A stretch of 64,000 bases of DNA, taken from contig NW_020170479.1 in assembly GCF_000524195.1 (NCBI RefSeq), positions 124,463 to 188,462 of the forward strand, written 5' to 3'. This document shows, piece after piece, positions 38,250-50,874 of this stretch. This DNA is from Echinococcus granulosus. Its lineage: Eukaryota; Platyhelminthes; Cestoda; Cyclophyllidea; Taeniidae. The position numbers and the translations under genes were made by a program. Position 1 is the stretch's first letter. Every line of letters starts with the position of its first letter. The notes beneath the pieces were generated by a model. The model saw nothing but the letters and a program-made list of their open reading frames with translations. It had not been told where the DNA came from and searched no databases.

Positions 38250-40560
38250 AACACTGGATAAGAAGCTTGGCTGATGATTAAAAGCAAAGCTATTTGTAAA
38301 ACACCGATTGGATCATTTATTACTCAATGAGATTCAGACGGTCACGGAATGCAACCAAAAGCCACAATATTGTTCTTTAACACATTAGGTTTGAATGCAA
38401 AATTTCACCTATCCTCGCCGTAATTTGTGAGTAGGTCAATTTGCCGCTTCGCAAAGCGCATGCTTCTAAGAAAATGGATAGAAGCGATTAAAGGGCATAG
38501 CTTAAATTCTTCCTAATGGATGTTTACTTTCCTTCAAAGTAACCCAGCATCCCCTCCCTTAATAAGTCTGTCTTTACGACATCAGACCTGCTTTGGGGAA
38601 AGTACTGGCGGGACATCAATCAATTTGACTTCAGGACATTGATGGAATCAGACAACAACATATATGGAAAAATTTTAATCAGCAAATAGTCGGAATTATT
38701 ATGATGCAGTATCAAACGAGTACGAAGACCATGGAACATCACAACGATCTACACCTGCTACTCAAAGTTTTAAACAATCGGTTTTATTTTCAAAGGAAGT
38801 AGAAGTTACATCCGTTATTCTATACAAAATGTACCTTTCAGAAATAAAAATGTGGAATCACAATCAAGAATGCAGAAAAGCGGATGATCCTCCTTAGATG
38901 TTAAGGCAATACAAACATTTAACGAATATAAAATCAAATGATTCTAGAATAAAATACCTCCTCAATGGCATTAAGGCAAGAACGCAGTATCTGGAGAGTG
39001 GCAACATCAACCTCCATAGCATCAAAAGCCAACAACTTACTAAATTAACAGTTCCCAAACCACAAATTGATGCAAATATCTCGTCCCAAATAAGCTAGAT
39101 AATATGTAGCACAAAACTCCCTACACTGAATCTGATCATAACATAACTACCCTCTCTCTCACCTCCATCTACATACCTGTACCATTCCCCAGGATCGTTA
39201 AAGATGGAACTGTGCCCTCATAAAGAAGAGTAAGGGACGGAGAAGATAGCACTACTCACACACAGTACATCCTCCCCCCCCCCCCCCATCTCTGCCTCCG
39301 ATTTACCCGCGGAGGAGCCTGGCTTTGGTTTGCAGGTGACAGAGCGCTGACGTGACAGCTGCTCGTCCGCTACTTTTACTGGAGGACTCTCATTAAAGTT
39401 ACTGCAGTTCGGCCAGTTGCGAAGAACGCCGCGACTTAAACCACCGCTGACACTACTCGTGTAGGCACCAAGTCGTGGTCGACTGCAGTAGCGATGCGGC
39501 ACCACCGGCTGGGTAATGTTTGGACACTCAGAAACTGCAAGCAGGTGAAGAGTCAATTTAAAGACCATTGTTTCGTACGTCTTTTCAAATGCGCTAGCTT
39601 TTCAACCTGGAGAGGATGACATTTCAACGGCATGCTTTTTCAACAAAAACGACGAGTTGAAAAGCTTCTTCATCATGCCGATTAGAATCTGAGGGACTAT
39701 AAGTGAGCAACTTCTGCTGATCCGCGCTTTTCAAATTAACATGCAAATCACCAGATGCTCATTCAACCCCTACTGGAATATAGGTAACGGATTAAGAAAC
39801 GAAGCAGAAATGATTGGCTTTTATGTCAAAACTGAACTCTTTAGCTAACTTAGAACTAGTTGTCTCAAGAGCTAAATAAGCGATTTTAAAGTTGATGTAG
39901 GATGATTAAGAACAGCCACAGAGACACTTTATCAGTACGCACAAGTAATTCTCATGAACTTACTACTAGTGGAATTCGAATTCATCAAATAAAATCAAAG
40001 TTAGAAACACGGATGCAGCATCCGCACTCACCTTTTATGCTTGAACGCACTACCATCCATGTGCCCTGAAGCCAACTGCGTGCTTTCGATATCCAAAGAT
40101 CGTCAAACCAAACCCATCATCAACACTATTTGCCTCCTAATCTAATTCTTTATTTAGGCAGAATTTAAAACTCTGACTTACGTGGATAAAACAGTGTGTT
40201 GAAATGGCCAAGGGCATAGACCAAAGGAAAAACCTATTTAAATGTTGAACCTTCAAGCCACATTGAATCCATAGCCGGGCCAAAGCTGCTTCCACCACAA
40301 CGGATATCCACATCTCGGAGCCTCAACAGCTATCAACCACCATGCTATCTGTCCCGAAAATTCCAGCATACACCACAGCCCCTCCCTCAGCAGAGCATTA
40401 ATGATCAGCACCCACAGCTGTTTGTCGACGTAGTAACTTTGTGTAACCTCCGCCTCCCATCCACACTAATTCACAACCGCATACATACATGGTAATCAAA
40501 GTTACTCCAAACAGATAGAATTTCTACAATCTAAAGGATAGGCAATTACTTCTTCTTCAT
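38250..40560. other. No recognised gene; poly-C run
   Basis: Stop-dense apart from 39218-39568 (-, 116 codons), a GC-rich patch next to a 16-17 bp poly-C run at about 39271-39287. No motif supports a gene; the patch could be an exon or a CpG-rich regulatory spot, which I cannot decide. Confidence 0.4.
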
Positions 40561-40572
40561 TTTTGCGGTCTG

Positions 40573-41411
40573 TGAAGTCTTCATGCCATGCGCATTGTGC
40601 GCTTGGATCTCAAGACCGAGAACATCCTCCTCTCGGAATCGGGCCACATTCTCATCACTGACTTTGACCGGTCATTTGATGCATCAGAGAGGAGAGAACC
40701 TCCGAATGCGTGAGACTTTTATACAACTCACCAATTTATGGTCCCCCAAATAACTAATAGGATAGAAATTACAACAAAGGCGGATGCATGGAGTCTGGCC
40801 CTTCTAATGGCCAACATTTTGTCTGGACCAGTTAGACCATGTGCCAGCATTTAGGACAATAAAATGAAGTGGGCAAGATCGGATTGCTATAGCATAAGAA
40901 ATGTGCATAACTTCTCAAAGTCTCTGCAGGATTTTTTCGAGTCATGTCTCAAACTCAATTATCAGGAGCGTCCGCAAATCACACATGTCAAGAATCTGGA
41001 TTTCTATCGCAGTGTTGATCGGAATGAAGTGGCTTCTTGCACGATGCAACCGCCTTATCTACCCTCCCAACTGACGTGCAGCAAAGCCTCAAATGACTTC
41101 ATGGGGGGTCGGCGTGATCCCTTGCTTCTCGAAGCTGTATACGGCAAAGAAATACCACTAATGGATCACAGTCTTCACTACACATTTTGCAAAGATGGTG
41201 TTCGTCAGATGGTGACAGTGCCACAAATTCTACGGAACTAGCAAAAGCCGGACTGACTCCTAACGAAATCGGGGAACTTTTTGCAAACTTCGAATTCACT
41301 AATCCGCTACTTTAGCCCCATTATGATGTTTTTGGGACACGTGCAGTCAGTCACGTGGATGAGTTGTTCACACCATCTTCATTGGTAAATGGGAAAGCTT
41401 CCTCCTACTGA
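40573..41411 (+). pseudogene. AGC-family protein kinase relic, intronless, with stops
   Basis: C-terminal lobe and tail of a serine/threonine kinase of the AGC group. One frame from 40576 reads LHAMRIVRLDLKTENILLSE, matching the catalytic loop (normally YRDLKPENILL; the Asp and Asn are kept, the Arg and Pro are not), then GHILITDFDRSF with DFD for DFG. After an in-frame TGA (40711) come VPQI for APE and ADAWSLALLMANILSG for the DWWSLG helix, then a TAG (40852). The frame then runs to 41241 with FFESCLKLNYQERP and NLDFYRSVDRNEVA, the sub-domain XI and DPFF equivalents. A shift of frame near 41200 continues as SDGDSATNSTELAKAGLTPN and ELFANFEFTNPLL, an FxxF hydrophobic motif typical of AGC tails, then TAG (41313) and VFGTRAVSHVDELFTPSSL to TGA at 41411. 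No N-lobe was found upstream. Contiguity across exon-poor sequence suggests a processed pseudogene. Subfamily undecided. Confidence 0.7.
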
Positions 41412-42211
41412 CGATCCTCTACTTCGAAATTTGTGACCCTTCCTAATATTTTGGTTTTAATTTTATACATGAATTCTCTGACTGAAGTCTGACTGTGGAT
41501 TGAATACTTTATACAAAATGCATTCATCACGTCATCGTATTATGCAATCTCCTATCTGTGTTTCATGTAAAGGGTGCAGCAATACTGCCCAATTAATCGG
41601 CACACCAGTCCCTTCACCTTGGTGACAAATTGTCATTTGAGCTATCTATGACTTGCGTGGTGGAGACAGGCAAATGTCTATAGCTCTCGTTAATGTTTTA
41701 TTCAAAGTCAGCCAGAGGCGTCTCTTCTCTCTCCATTCTTCCTTTGTATAACATTCCCAGAAGTTAATCTAGTATTTACTCGTTTGCATTCAATTCCAAA
41801 ATAGCTTTGTTCAGTAAAGGTAATAGGAGTTCGCTTTTTCCGTTTAGTTTACTTTGACTATTTTGAAACCGTAGGGGAAGCATTCAGTGCCAGTTCTTGT
41901 CAAAATTACGTTTATTAATGAACCTTCAAACTGAGCAATGTAGCATGCCTGGTTGATTCGGATAGCACTAGCTGCTCCTTCCTTTAAATTTTATCCATAT
42001 TATATCTAATAACGCATAACTATGGGTCCTTCTTCTATAATTTCAATTCACTCTAACTGGCAGGTGGACTGTTAGCATTATTCCGGAGTACCTGCAGCAG
42101 TGATAGGCTTTTCATTTGATGAGTAACTAATCTATCCTAAATTTTGTTTTCTTCCTTACTTAAAATAAAATCCCTGATTTTTTTCTTTTTCACATCTGTC
42201 TATACCTTGAG

Positions 42212-42986
42212 AATGAAGTTGTTCACGATGTGCCTTTATTGAATCGACAACACCGATTCCCATCAGAGCAATTGTCTGCAATGCAAAACTTTATGCTCAA
42301 AAGTCCCGGAAAGATAAAATATCCACGCCATGCTTTTACCAAGTCAGGATATCTCTTTCAATTGGAGACCACATTTTTGGAGAGAGAGACTTCCTCTACG
42401 GAACTGTGTGCTTGTATGCATAATGAAAAGTTGCCAACAGAAAGGCATGCCGCAGGTAAGCAAAATGTTACTTGTCTTCCTGTCAATATTCTTTGTTTAT
42501 TTTAGCCCCCAAAAAGGGAAAATTGACACTCTGGGAACTTCTAGACAATCTATCTGTCTTACGTCTCGAAAGGCAGAAAGACAAAATTCTGCTCAACAAT
42601 TTTTGTGCGCTTGAATGAATTGAGAACTATTTCCCCACCTTTTAATCTTCAGTGTCTAACAGTAATCAAAGTTTGGTGTTGAGAAAATTGTCTAACCGAA
42701 AGCTAGTTATAGTCGACCCTAACAAAACATTTAAGCCCTACGGTAAAGAAAAAGTAGGAATCGGTGTGATATTGGTAGTGTTAAGTTTGAAGTGTATAAC
42801 TGTGGAATATACTTTAATATTCGAAGTAGTTTCCCTTGTAAAAAATTCCTACTCAGCGATTTTCGATTTGATGCAGTCGGCTTAAAGCTAACACTAAGTT
42901 ATTTTGTCTACTCACGTGAAAGGTCAAAAAATCAGTCAATCAGATTGGCTCATCCATCGTTTATTTGTGATTGTTCTAAAATTTAA
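42212..42986 (+). CDS. Unknown multi-exon gene, 3' exons, reading frame intact
   Basis: Best candidate for a living gene here. Exon A (42212-42455) follows a TTGAG acceptor-like site, is open throughout and contains MQNFMLKSPGKIKYPRHAFT and SGYLFQLETTFLERE; it ends GCAG|GTAAGC. Intron 1 is 50 bp and ends TTTATTTTAG. Exon B (42506 on) continues in phase with KKGKLTLWELLDNLSVLRLE and RQKDKILLNNF. It either stops at TGA 42616 or, through a GTGCGC donor at 42605 and a CTTCAG acceptor, joins in phase a 48-bp intron later to exon C (42653-42742), LRKLSNRKLVIVDPNKTFKP, which ends G|GTAAAG. A last exon (42877-42986) after GATGCAG is also in phase and ends at TAA. No in-frame stop is crossed anywhere. 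Upstream exons and start are not found; a possible short one lies near 41505-41630. The basic, Leu-rich end suggests a helical segment. Family not recognised. Confidence 0.45.
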
Positions 42987-42999
42987 TGGGAATATGCAC

Positions 43000-45360
43000 T
43001 TAAATTAACCAGATTCTTTGCATGGTAAGTGGAGAAAAACGTGAATGTTCCTCCAACAAGTCGTAAATAGTTCTGTCGTGAAGTGCACTAATCCGCTCAT
43101 GAATATGATGCTAAAGAGTACTTTAGTTCTAAATTCATTTGAGATCATATTATGGCCGAACTACATGACGTTCTACCTCCACGTTTGAAACAGTGCTTTG
43201 GATCAGATTGCAAGCAAAATCAATGCACAGATTCTAAAATGGTTTGAACTAACGAGTGAATGCGGAAAATTTTGAAATCGAAATTAGTGTATTCAAAGTG
43301 AAGTTGTATTAATATACGAAATTGGACAAACAACTAGAAGATTCTGATACTTGTGACAATATACTCGAATATCCCAACCATGGTCTGTTTAACAGTTTCA
43401 GTTTGGCACTTCTATATGGTGCAGGATGTGTTATGTAGAATGTGCCGTGCAAGTAATTATTTAGAAGCATTAATCACTGCGTGTCACAGGTGTGACACAT
43501 GATATTGCAAGATATCCCTAATCTATAACACGATCTTTTTCGTTTGCCCACTCCCGTGTCCGATTCGACGCATGCATGCATTTGCAGTGTCAACAATGGA
43601 ACAACACGAGTAACGTATCATTTTCGGCAATCAAACCAGCAGAAGAGTATGCACCTTTTGTAAATGCAGCGAAATGGAGCAGTTAACAATACAAATCATC
43701 CGGCTGTGAGGGCAAAATTGGCCTGAGGTGTGATTTTTGCTAAAACAACCCCCTATATTTGTGTTTATGAATTCCTCTACAACGAGTTTTAAACAACGAT
43801 GAGGATATTTTCTGTGTAAATGAATACAAATATCCCCTACTTTGCCCCTATTCTATGTTTTGTCTTATTAAGAAGTTCAGGAACAGATGTACTCAGATAT
43901 GTATGTGTAACGAACCAAAACTTTGGCTACTAACGGTAACATAACCTTAAGTAATATAGGCAAATGAAAAAATGTTGAATGGTCAGTTCTCAGAGAGTGG
44001 GGTGGTGTCGCTAACATTCTTGCAGTATTTGAAGCGATATCAGAACTCAGGCATTGGATTAGATGGCTGAGTTCTGTAGAATTTTTGATATAATGAGGTA
44101 TGTGTTCAGCTGAACAGGTAATAACGGAAGTGGAGATAGTAGTGTTAAAAAGTGCAACGCAAAATGTGATAGCGGCAATAAGTGTTGCGTTGACGAAGAA
44201 GTGTATTTTAGGGTATTTTAATCCAGCTTCATTGCCATTTCATTTGCAGCGACTTCTACCAAATTGTGTCAATAGTCTTGCAATTTGCATTAACCCTTCC
44301 GCCTTTTAGTGAGTTGTTTACCAAAGTTAAACCTAAATTTGGAAATTACACTATATTTGCGGTGGAGCTAAAATAAACATGGAAGATTCCCTTTAAATAG
44401 TGCAAATACGTGGTGGCATGTACAGAGTGGAAGAAAAGAAAATATCTAGAAAAAATCATGGCAATAAGCAGGTGATCTGATTTATGAGCTACCGAAACTC
44501 CAAGTAATTTTAGTCTAACATGCATAATAAGATAAAGCCAACGACGATTAGCATATTTCTATTGCCAGGTGGGAATCGTACGTGACTGTTAGAATCAACC
44601 CAATCACACGTGACATTCTGTTTTGCATAGTGCAATCCACTGCTCTATCAGATCCTGTCAGCAATCGGTTGAGAGTGGGCAACTTGATTACTCACGTAAT
44701 CAAAAAACTTTTGTCCAGAGAGATTCTATCAAGACATGAGTTATTTGTTAATAATTAATGGGAATCTTTTTAATGTAACGGAGAAAATACAGTCAGAAAC
44801 TCTTGTAAGCTGAAACCAGGTCATCATTGACTTATTGACACCGCTAAATTTATTCCCAATATCTATTTTTGACATCAAAAAATGCCCTTGAGCCTCCGTG
44901 CCCTCTCTTCAAATCTGTTTTTGGTAGCAATAGACCTTAGACACCATCTTTGATGCCGGCTGAAAACAGTGCTACGTCACCTCATCCCAACTCGGCACCA
45001 ACCAAGGTGTGCAAACACTAGTTAAAGACTTCTTCTAAAGCTACCAAAAGTGATTTTAATGGTAAGAAGTGCTTCAAGGACCTCTAACTTTATCAGAATA
45101 AGCATTTCTTGTCTTAAACTGAAACAGGTTTACCAAATGGATAATTGTCTAGTTTACAAACGGAGTTCTACCACTCATTATGGTCGAGAGATCCGCTACA
45201 CAAACACCAAATCATTCTATCAGCTGGTCACTTTTATAATCAAGAAGCAGCAGGAGCTGCCAAGGCCTCCACACTGCAGCATCCGCAACGCTCTTACATC
45301 GTGGTCCTACGCACTATAACCCAAGATCAAGTCAGCCCTTTTCCCTTATCCATTTCATAG
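43000..45360. other. No supported gene
   Basis: Scattered protein-like snippets (for example 43545-43695 on +, about 50 codons; 45050-45319 on +) without motifs or paired splice sites. The only structured element is the tRNA-like block listed separately. Confidence 0.4.
44565..44652 (-). repeat. tRNA-like element, possibly SINE-derived
   Basis: On the minus strand ATAGAGCAGTGGATTGC resembles a tRNA A box (TAGCTCAGTGG...) and CGTACGATTCCCACC resembles a B box and T arm (GGTTCGATTCCCACC), spaced about 60 nt apart. The cloverleaf is not intact and no anticodon arm is convincing, so a decayed tRNA or tRNA-derived SINE head is more likely than a functional tRNA. Confidence 0.3.
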
Positions 45361-45394
45361 AAGCAACAAATGTGTGAGCGCGAATGCGAGAGAA

Positions 45395-45455
45395 AGAAAC
45401 CGTCAAGCAGGATTTCATTGCATTTCTAACAGCCGCACAATCCTTTGAACCCATC
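45395..45455 (+). repeat. Short direct repeat, copy 1
   Basis: AGGATTTCATTGCATTTCTA followed by ACAGCCGCACAATC matches AGGATTTCATAGCATTTCTA and ACTGCTGCATAATC at 46205-46240. Flanks show weaker similarity, so the pair is part of a longer decayed duplication on either side of the N gap. Confidence 0.55.
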
Positions 45456-45923
45456 TGAACTAGGGTTTTGGGTAGGAAAAAACCTGATTATAAAAGGACA
45501 ATATCCAACACGCCAAAAAGAACTCTATCCACAATTTGTTACCATGATTTACATGTTGGTTAATTGTGCTTCGAAATGCATCGAACAGCAAGTCAGCTTT
45601 CGATTTAAGCAAACTGCTCATGTCTTACAAAACAAAGAGCAAACGCGGAAAAAATTTTAACTTCGGCTTTGTCCTGACAAAACAGTTGCAACTACGGTCT
45701 GATTTTTAAATGATAGCATAATGAGAGGCAACATATACATAGAAGGTGAGTCAACATGCACAGGAGACTTGTCAGAACATTTGAGGTTAAGTGAAAACTG
45801 CAAGCCTGCAAACCCAATCTAGCACTAAGTGAAAAGAGAAGAAGTCAAGCGATTATAATTCGAGGCTAACGCGTTGTATCTTTCCTGGCAAGTGGTTGAT
45901 ATCTTCCTTCTGCATGCATCAAT

Positions 45924-46023
45924 NNNNNNNNNNNNNNNNNNNNNNNNNNNNNNNNNNNNNNNNNNNNNNNNNNNNNNNNNNNNNNNNNNNNNNNNNNNNN
46001 NNNNNNNNNNNNNNNNNNNNNNN
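45924..46023. other. Assembly gap (100 N)
   Basis: Exactly 100 N, a scaffold gap of unknown size. Confidence 0.98.
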
Positions 46024-46189
46024 CTACGCAGCATGTGGCTCATTCTTCTGCCCAGTCTTCTCCATCTGAGTCTTTGACACCGGAGGTGGTTAAGAAGAAT
46101 AGAATGCCAACTCTGTTATTGCTTTAAATGCCCCATGTTTCTTTTGATGTCATTGAACCGTTTATGAGTGTTTGTGTGCAAGAATAATA

Positions 46190-46250
46190 GAACCAGAGTT
46201 TGACAGGATTTCATAGCATTTCTAACTGCTGCATAATCAAACGGCTTTGC
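46190..46250 (+). repeat. Short direct repeat, copy 2
   Basis: Second copy of the 45.4 kb repeat, about 800 bp downstream across the assembly gap. Confidence 0.55.
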
Positions 46251-49100
46251 TAGATCTGCCGTAGCATTTTTTTGCCCAAAAGAGCAATTTTAAAATTGGG
46301 TTACACATCACAATAAAAAAAATAAATACATATTTACAGTTTATTGTGATAACTTCTATAATATCGAAATAGACCAGTTTTCTGAGGCTACAGTTATCAT
46401 CGTCACAACGGAATTGTCAGAAAGCATGTCAATCTTTGTTTACACTGCTATCAGCAAAGCTTGTGACAAAACCAAATAAAAGGGTTGACTGCTCTAGTGT
46501 TAAGTATTTCCTTTTCGTTTCCTCCATTCCCTCAAAATGCCCCTTAAATCGTCCACTATTTACACTTGCGTATTTAAATGAAAATATTGGCAAATGACAA
46601 AGCCGTATTGTACTGATGAGGAAAATTGCGTTGAGAGGGTCAGAAGTCCAAAAATTGATAAGGCAGCAGTGTGCCAAATTTATTAAATATCGTACCTTTC
46701 ACCTTCCAGCAGAAGTGTATCAATCACTCGACATCACTTGAAATTGTACATTGAAAAATCCAATCATTAATAAGATTGACAAAAGTTTGCAAACGGTACC
46801 ATCACCCAAAAGTTAAAAGTAACTTCCTATCTGCACACATTAAAAACGACAGTTCGCGGCAATAAGCTTTTGGAAAGAAATGGCAAAGATTTCATAATGA
46901 AATGCTATTCATCAATCAAATTTCTGCTCTACTTCTGTGAAATGCTGTGTGCTTCTGTGTGTGTTGTGTTGCTTTCATGGCTGCCTGCTACTTGAAGCAT
47001 AACACTTGTTGTCGGATGACTCGACAATTCAGTGGGTGGAGCGTCCAAGATTCAGTGCACGGTCAACTTGGTGACTAAAAGAGGTCATGATATGACAAAT
47101 AAATGGCACAATGAAGTGAGAAAGGACCTCTCTGCCATTATTGCGTGTGCACTCAAACACGTGTGATACGTGTGGGCGTTACACAAAGAAAATTGGCTAT
47201 TTGACAGAACAATGGCAGAAGAGTGAATCCCGTATGCATTTCGTTTGACCCACTACACTTTTACCACTTTTGAAACAATCAGTAAAAGGTTACTTCACAG
47301 TCAGAGAAAAATGAAATTCTATGTATTTTATGATGAACAAACACAAGTGTCAATGAGGTGTTAGCATGATTCGTGTGTGTGACCCAAAACATCAGGTTAT
47401 ATTTTGAGGTCTCAATGTAGATCCTGGTAGGTCTGACAAATCAAGCATTAGTCAAGCCGTCACGATTACACATTGTCAGATTTAAAAGCTGGCACTTGAG
47501 AAGTCAAAGATTTTTATTGCCTTAAATTTACTTAACACCCTAATATTCCTAATTATGGCAAATTTATGGAAAATCCTGTATTTTAGGATTAATAAAGACC
47601 ATATAAGGAAAAAATTTCTGAATGAATAGCAACTCACGGATTTTACGCGTCTCTATCACAATCTTGGCATATTTTTTATGGGGCTAATGTAAAATTACCT
47701 TTTTATACAAATGCTTAAATGTAAATTTAAAAGTTGATTTGCTTAATTCTCTAACTAGACATTGCACATGACTCATCACACTAATCGCCATTGGCATTAT
47801 TGTTTCATTACAATGAATCTTCTTAGGGTGAACCTTACTTACAATGCTATAAAGTACAGGATCAGGGATTCAAATTTACCAAGCTTCAAATTTTAAAATT
47901 TGCAAAGGGGAATTCTTTGTAATGGCTATTTTAGTCAGGAACGTTAAATCCATCGCCATAATGCATCACTCTTGTTTGCCTGCGTGATTAAGCAAACGAC
48001 CTGCTCATGAACAATAAAGCATAATGGATAAACAAAAGTAGATATTGCTAAGTTGTAGAAAGGCGAAGAGGCTAATGGGATGCCCCATTCTGCCCCACCT
48101 TGACCGAAACTAACCCACTCAGAAGGACAAACTGGAGAGAAAAGGAGATTTATAAACTGCAGAGACCAAAATTTTGTCGTAGTTGGCCAAAATCCTAAAA
48201 TATCAAATCAAGGCGACCAAATTTAAAAGGATTGTGCGCATTTTCTAACTTATTAGATATCATCCTGTTATAAATCGTCTTTTTTGGAGAACTACAAGCC
48301 TTGCCAGACGTGGCAAATCATGTGACTGTTTAAAATGAAGCTAAATACTATCTATCTTTCGCCCCCTCTTTCTCTCGCACACGCACACAAACACGCTTCA
48401 ATGGCATTGAATGAAACATGAAGCATAGTTTCTCTTGAAAAATAGGTTGAAGACCCATGGATAAGGAAAATTAGGCGTAAGCGAGTGTAATATTTTGTGC
48501 AGTGCAAAGGGTAGAGGAGGGAAAAGGTGTTTGTGAAAAGTAAAGCTGCGTAAGGGTGAAGGATCAACAGTCGATGGCGTCATTAGGAGGCACTAACGTC
48601 CACTCAGTCAGAGGTTGATACAACCTGACTGTCAGTAAGCTAAGCGTTACTAACAAACACATTTAGCAAGCAAAATGTAAAAGAACGCATCTTCATTCAC
48701 ACCTGTGTTATACTAGTCCTAAATAAAAGTATCAAAGAACTGAAAACGTTATGGTTTTAACAACTCCCAATTTCCAAGCGCTGATGGTAAAAATCTTACT
48801 ATTGCACCGAGATGACGAACTGGGACTGGATCAGTTCTACTATTCTGTAAAACAATGATGGCGAGATGGGAGTTAGGATTCACAAGGTCAGTGTGAGGCA
48901 TATCATTGCACCTCACGTCATATCTCAGCGTATTATATCACACCTCGTCATAAAGCGCCATGTCACAACATGTCATGTTTCACGTATAAATATGCGTGGT
49001 TCTCTCCACCTCCCAATTCATTTACGCCATGAAATGCACACTGACTGGTGAGCCGGCATTTACTGAGCATCTGCCAAATTCACACTAATTTTGCTCTATG
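46250..49100. other. No recognised gene
   Basis: Stop-dense sequence; the 82-codon minus frame at 46429-46677 and the 71-codon one at 48352-48567 are of chance length and without motifs. 48880-48985 has repeated CACxTCATx words without clear structure. Confidence 0.45.
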
Positions 49101-49104
49101 CTAA

Positions 49105-50359
49105 CAAGGCATTGATCTTGTACAGTCTGGACACTGGTTCCTAGGTCTCTCCGTTGAGGTTTTCAGCCTCACCACCATCATATCTGATGAAACGCGTCAA
49201 TTACCCACAGATGTTGAACGAGTGCAAGTACTTGAGGCTCATTTGGCAGTTCGAGAACTGGTGCACCCTACTGTCAGTAACATGTTAATAATGGTGCGTT
49301 GTTGCACGGCGCATTCGTGGTTGTGACATATGAGGTAGATGACTTGTGTAGCATACCTGTTGACACTTCAAGCTCTTTCACTTGAAAGCGTCCTGTGTAG
49401 CGTTACATGCTGCCTGGCATTGACTTGTCCTGAAGTACTCCAGTGAACTAACACGCCTAGTAGATTAACGAGACAGTCGATCTGCATTTGAACATCCGGA
49501 TTTGAGGGCATATCCACACAACCGTGGACTGGGACACGAGGCGTCTCTTGTCAGTGGTGTGATGCCAACTTGCACTGAGGGCGTTTGCGGCTGAAGGAAT
49601 GTAGGCAAATACTACAGCTATTTCAACAACTCGTGTAGTCGTGTTGGCGGCCGCTACACGCCGGTGAGAAAACCGGTGCCTGCATGCCATTCATATCATT
49701 CAGTGCATTGGTGCCATTTAATGCCATTCGTAATGTCATTTAATTTAAGTAATTATAGACTACCTTAAAAATTTAAGTGGATTAATGAAGTGTTAACAAA
49801 TGAACTAAAGTGTACGCTATCCTACAGCATGTCATACTCTAACTTATACATGAAGGGATGGTTCGGGCAAGGCCAAATCTGCTGCACTCCGACATGCGAC
49901 CATGTAATGGCATGCAACCTGATTGGAACAATGCACTATACTTCACAGTGTGTCAATACGGGGCAGGGTAAGTGAGACTTCCACCGCATCGCATGACCCA
50001 CTGACCCTACTTGTTGACCAAGTGATTAAGTAATTGTGTGATAGTTTGATAGGGCATCTCTGCTATGCATGATTGGGACAGTGACGGAACATTCCTCCAG
50101 AGGGAACGAGCGTGCAGCAAAGCCGTGTGAGTACGGAGCCAGTTGCAGCAACTGCCCAAATGGACACTCGTGTTTCCTCTGGCAGTGTACCCAAACCCCA
50201 AGTGCGGACAACTATTTTGGACAAGAAGATTGCAAAATCCGAAGGACAGGACCATCAGCAAATCAACCAATTAATCAATCAGTAGGTCAACCAATGTGCC
50301 AGTTGGTGATTTCATCTGGGGAAATCCCGTATAGCCTGGCTTGTACTGGCACACAGTAA
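49105..50359 (+). pseudogene. Venom-allergen-like CAP/SCP protein, copy a (four exons, decayed)
   Basis: Secreted cysteine-rich CAP-domain protein (SCP/TAPS, the VAL family expanded in helminths). Exon 1 (to 49293, open from 49105) ends with RVQVLEAHLAVRELVHPTVS NMLIM before GTGCGT, the CAP opening helix (HNxxRxxVxPxASNMxxM). Exon 2 (about 49431-49663) reads YSSELTRLVD, a TAA, then FEHPDLRAYPHNRGLGHEAS, VCG, a TGA where Trp is expected, and YYSYFNNSCSRVGGRYTP, close to the HYTQ motif, before GTGAGA. Exon 3 (49856-49967) holds NGMQPDWNNALYFTVCQY, the CAP2 signature, and ends GCAGG|GTAAGT. Intron 3 is 85 bp and joins in phase to exon 4 (50053 on): CEYGASCSNCPNGHSCF, the Cys-rich end. Two in-frame stops, loss of the VVW block and no in-frame start mark it as a pseudogene. 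No secretion signal with a Met is visible. The last part of exon 4 overlaps inverted copy b. Confidence 0.75.
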
Positions 50360-50441
50360 GACAGTGCAGTGTTCCAATTAGGTTGAAGGCCATCACACTG
50401 CCGCATGCACAACTCAGCGGATTTGGGCCTACCCAAACTAC
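50240..50441 (-). pseudogene. CAP/SCP (VAL-like) exon 3, inverted copy b
   Basis: On the minus strand an exon-sized block follows AACAG at 50441 and reads VVWVGPNPLSCACG and LTVCQYKPGYTG, the CAP signatures for the strand after HYTQ and for VCNYxPxGN. The middle part (MRQCDGLQPNWNTAL) is in another frame, so it carries two compensating shifts. Intron 3 remains as a homologue of the copy-a intron (about 50334-50240) but its donor is CTATAC instead of GTAAGT. Exon 4 is missing: sequence passes directly into the reverse complement of copy a. The arrangement is tail-to-tail with copy a. Confidence 0.65.
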
Positions 50442-50874
50442 CTGTTCAGATATTGAGTAAGGCATGCCACATACCGTGTTGCTCTACTTGTTTTATCATG
50501 TAGCCAATCACCATGAGGAAGAAAAGACATTCAAATACCCATATAATGACGACGAAGCAGTGCACTATCTGAACGGCTTGAGGTGTTAACAGGTGTGCTT
50601 CTAAGTGTAGTTGCTCTAACAAGTGAACAATAAAACAGTTACCTGTACTGATTATTTTTCCTTATAGACCACATTAAAGCACCTAGTAGAGTTGACTGGC
50701 TGACGTTGCTCCTTAGTGCAACATGGGTAGGGCTCACCTTAGGTCAACTTTTGCTGTGGACCATTGATGACAACTCAAATCACCCAATGAGTAACGCATA
50801 ATCTACTTCAAAGCTTGTAAAGATATAGCCTTGATGTGACTAGAATTACATCAGTAACGGATCAAGCCTTACAA

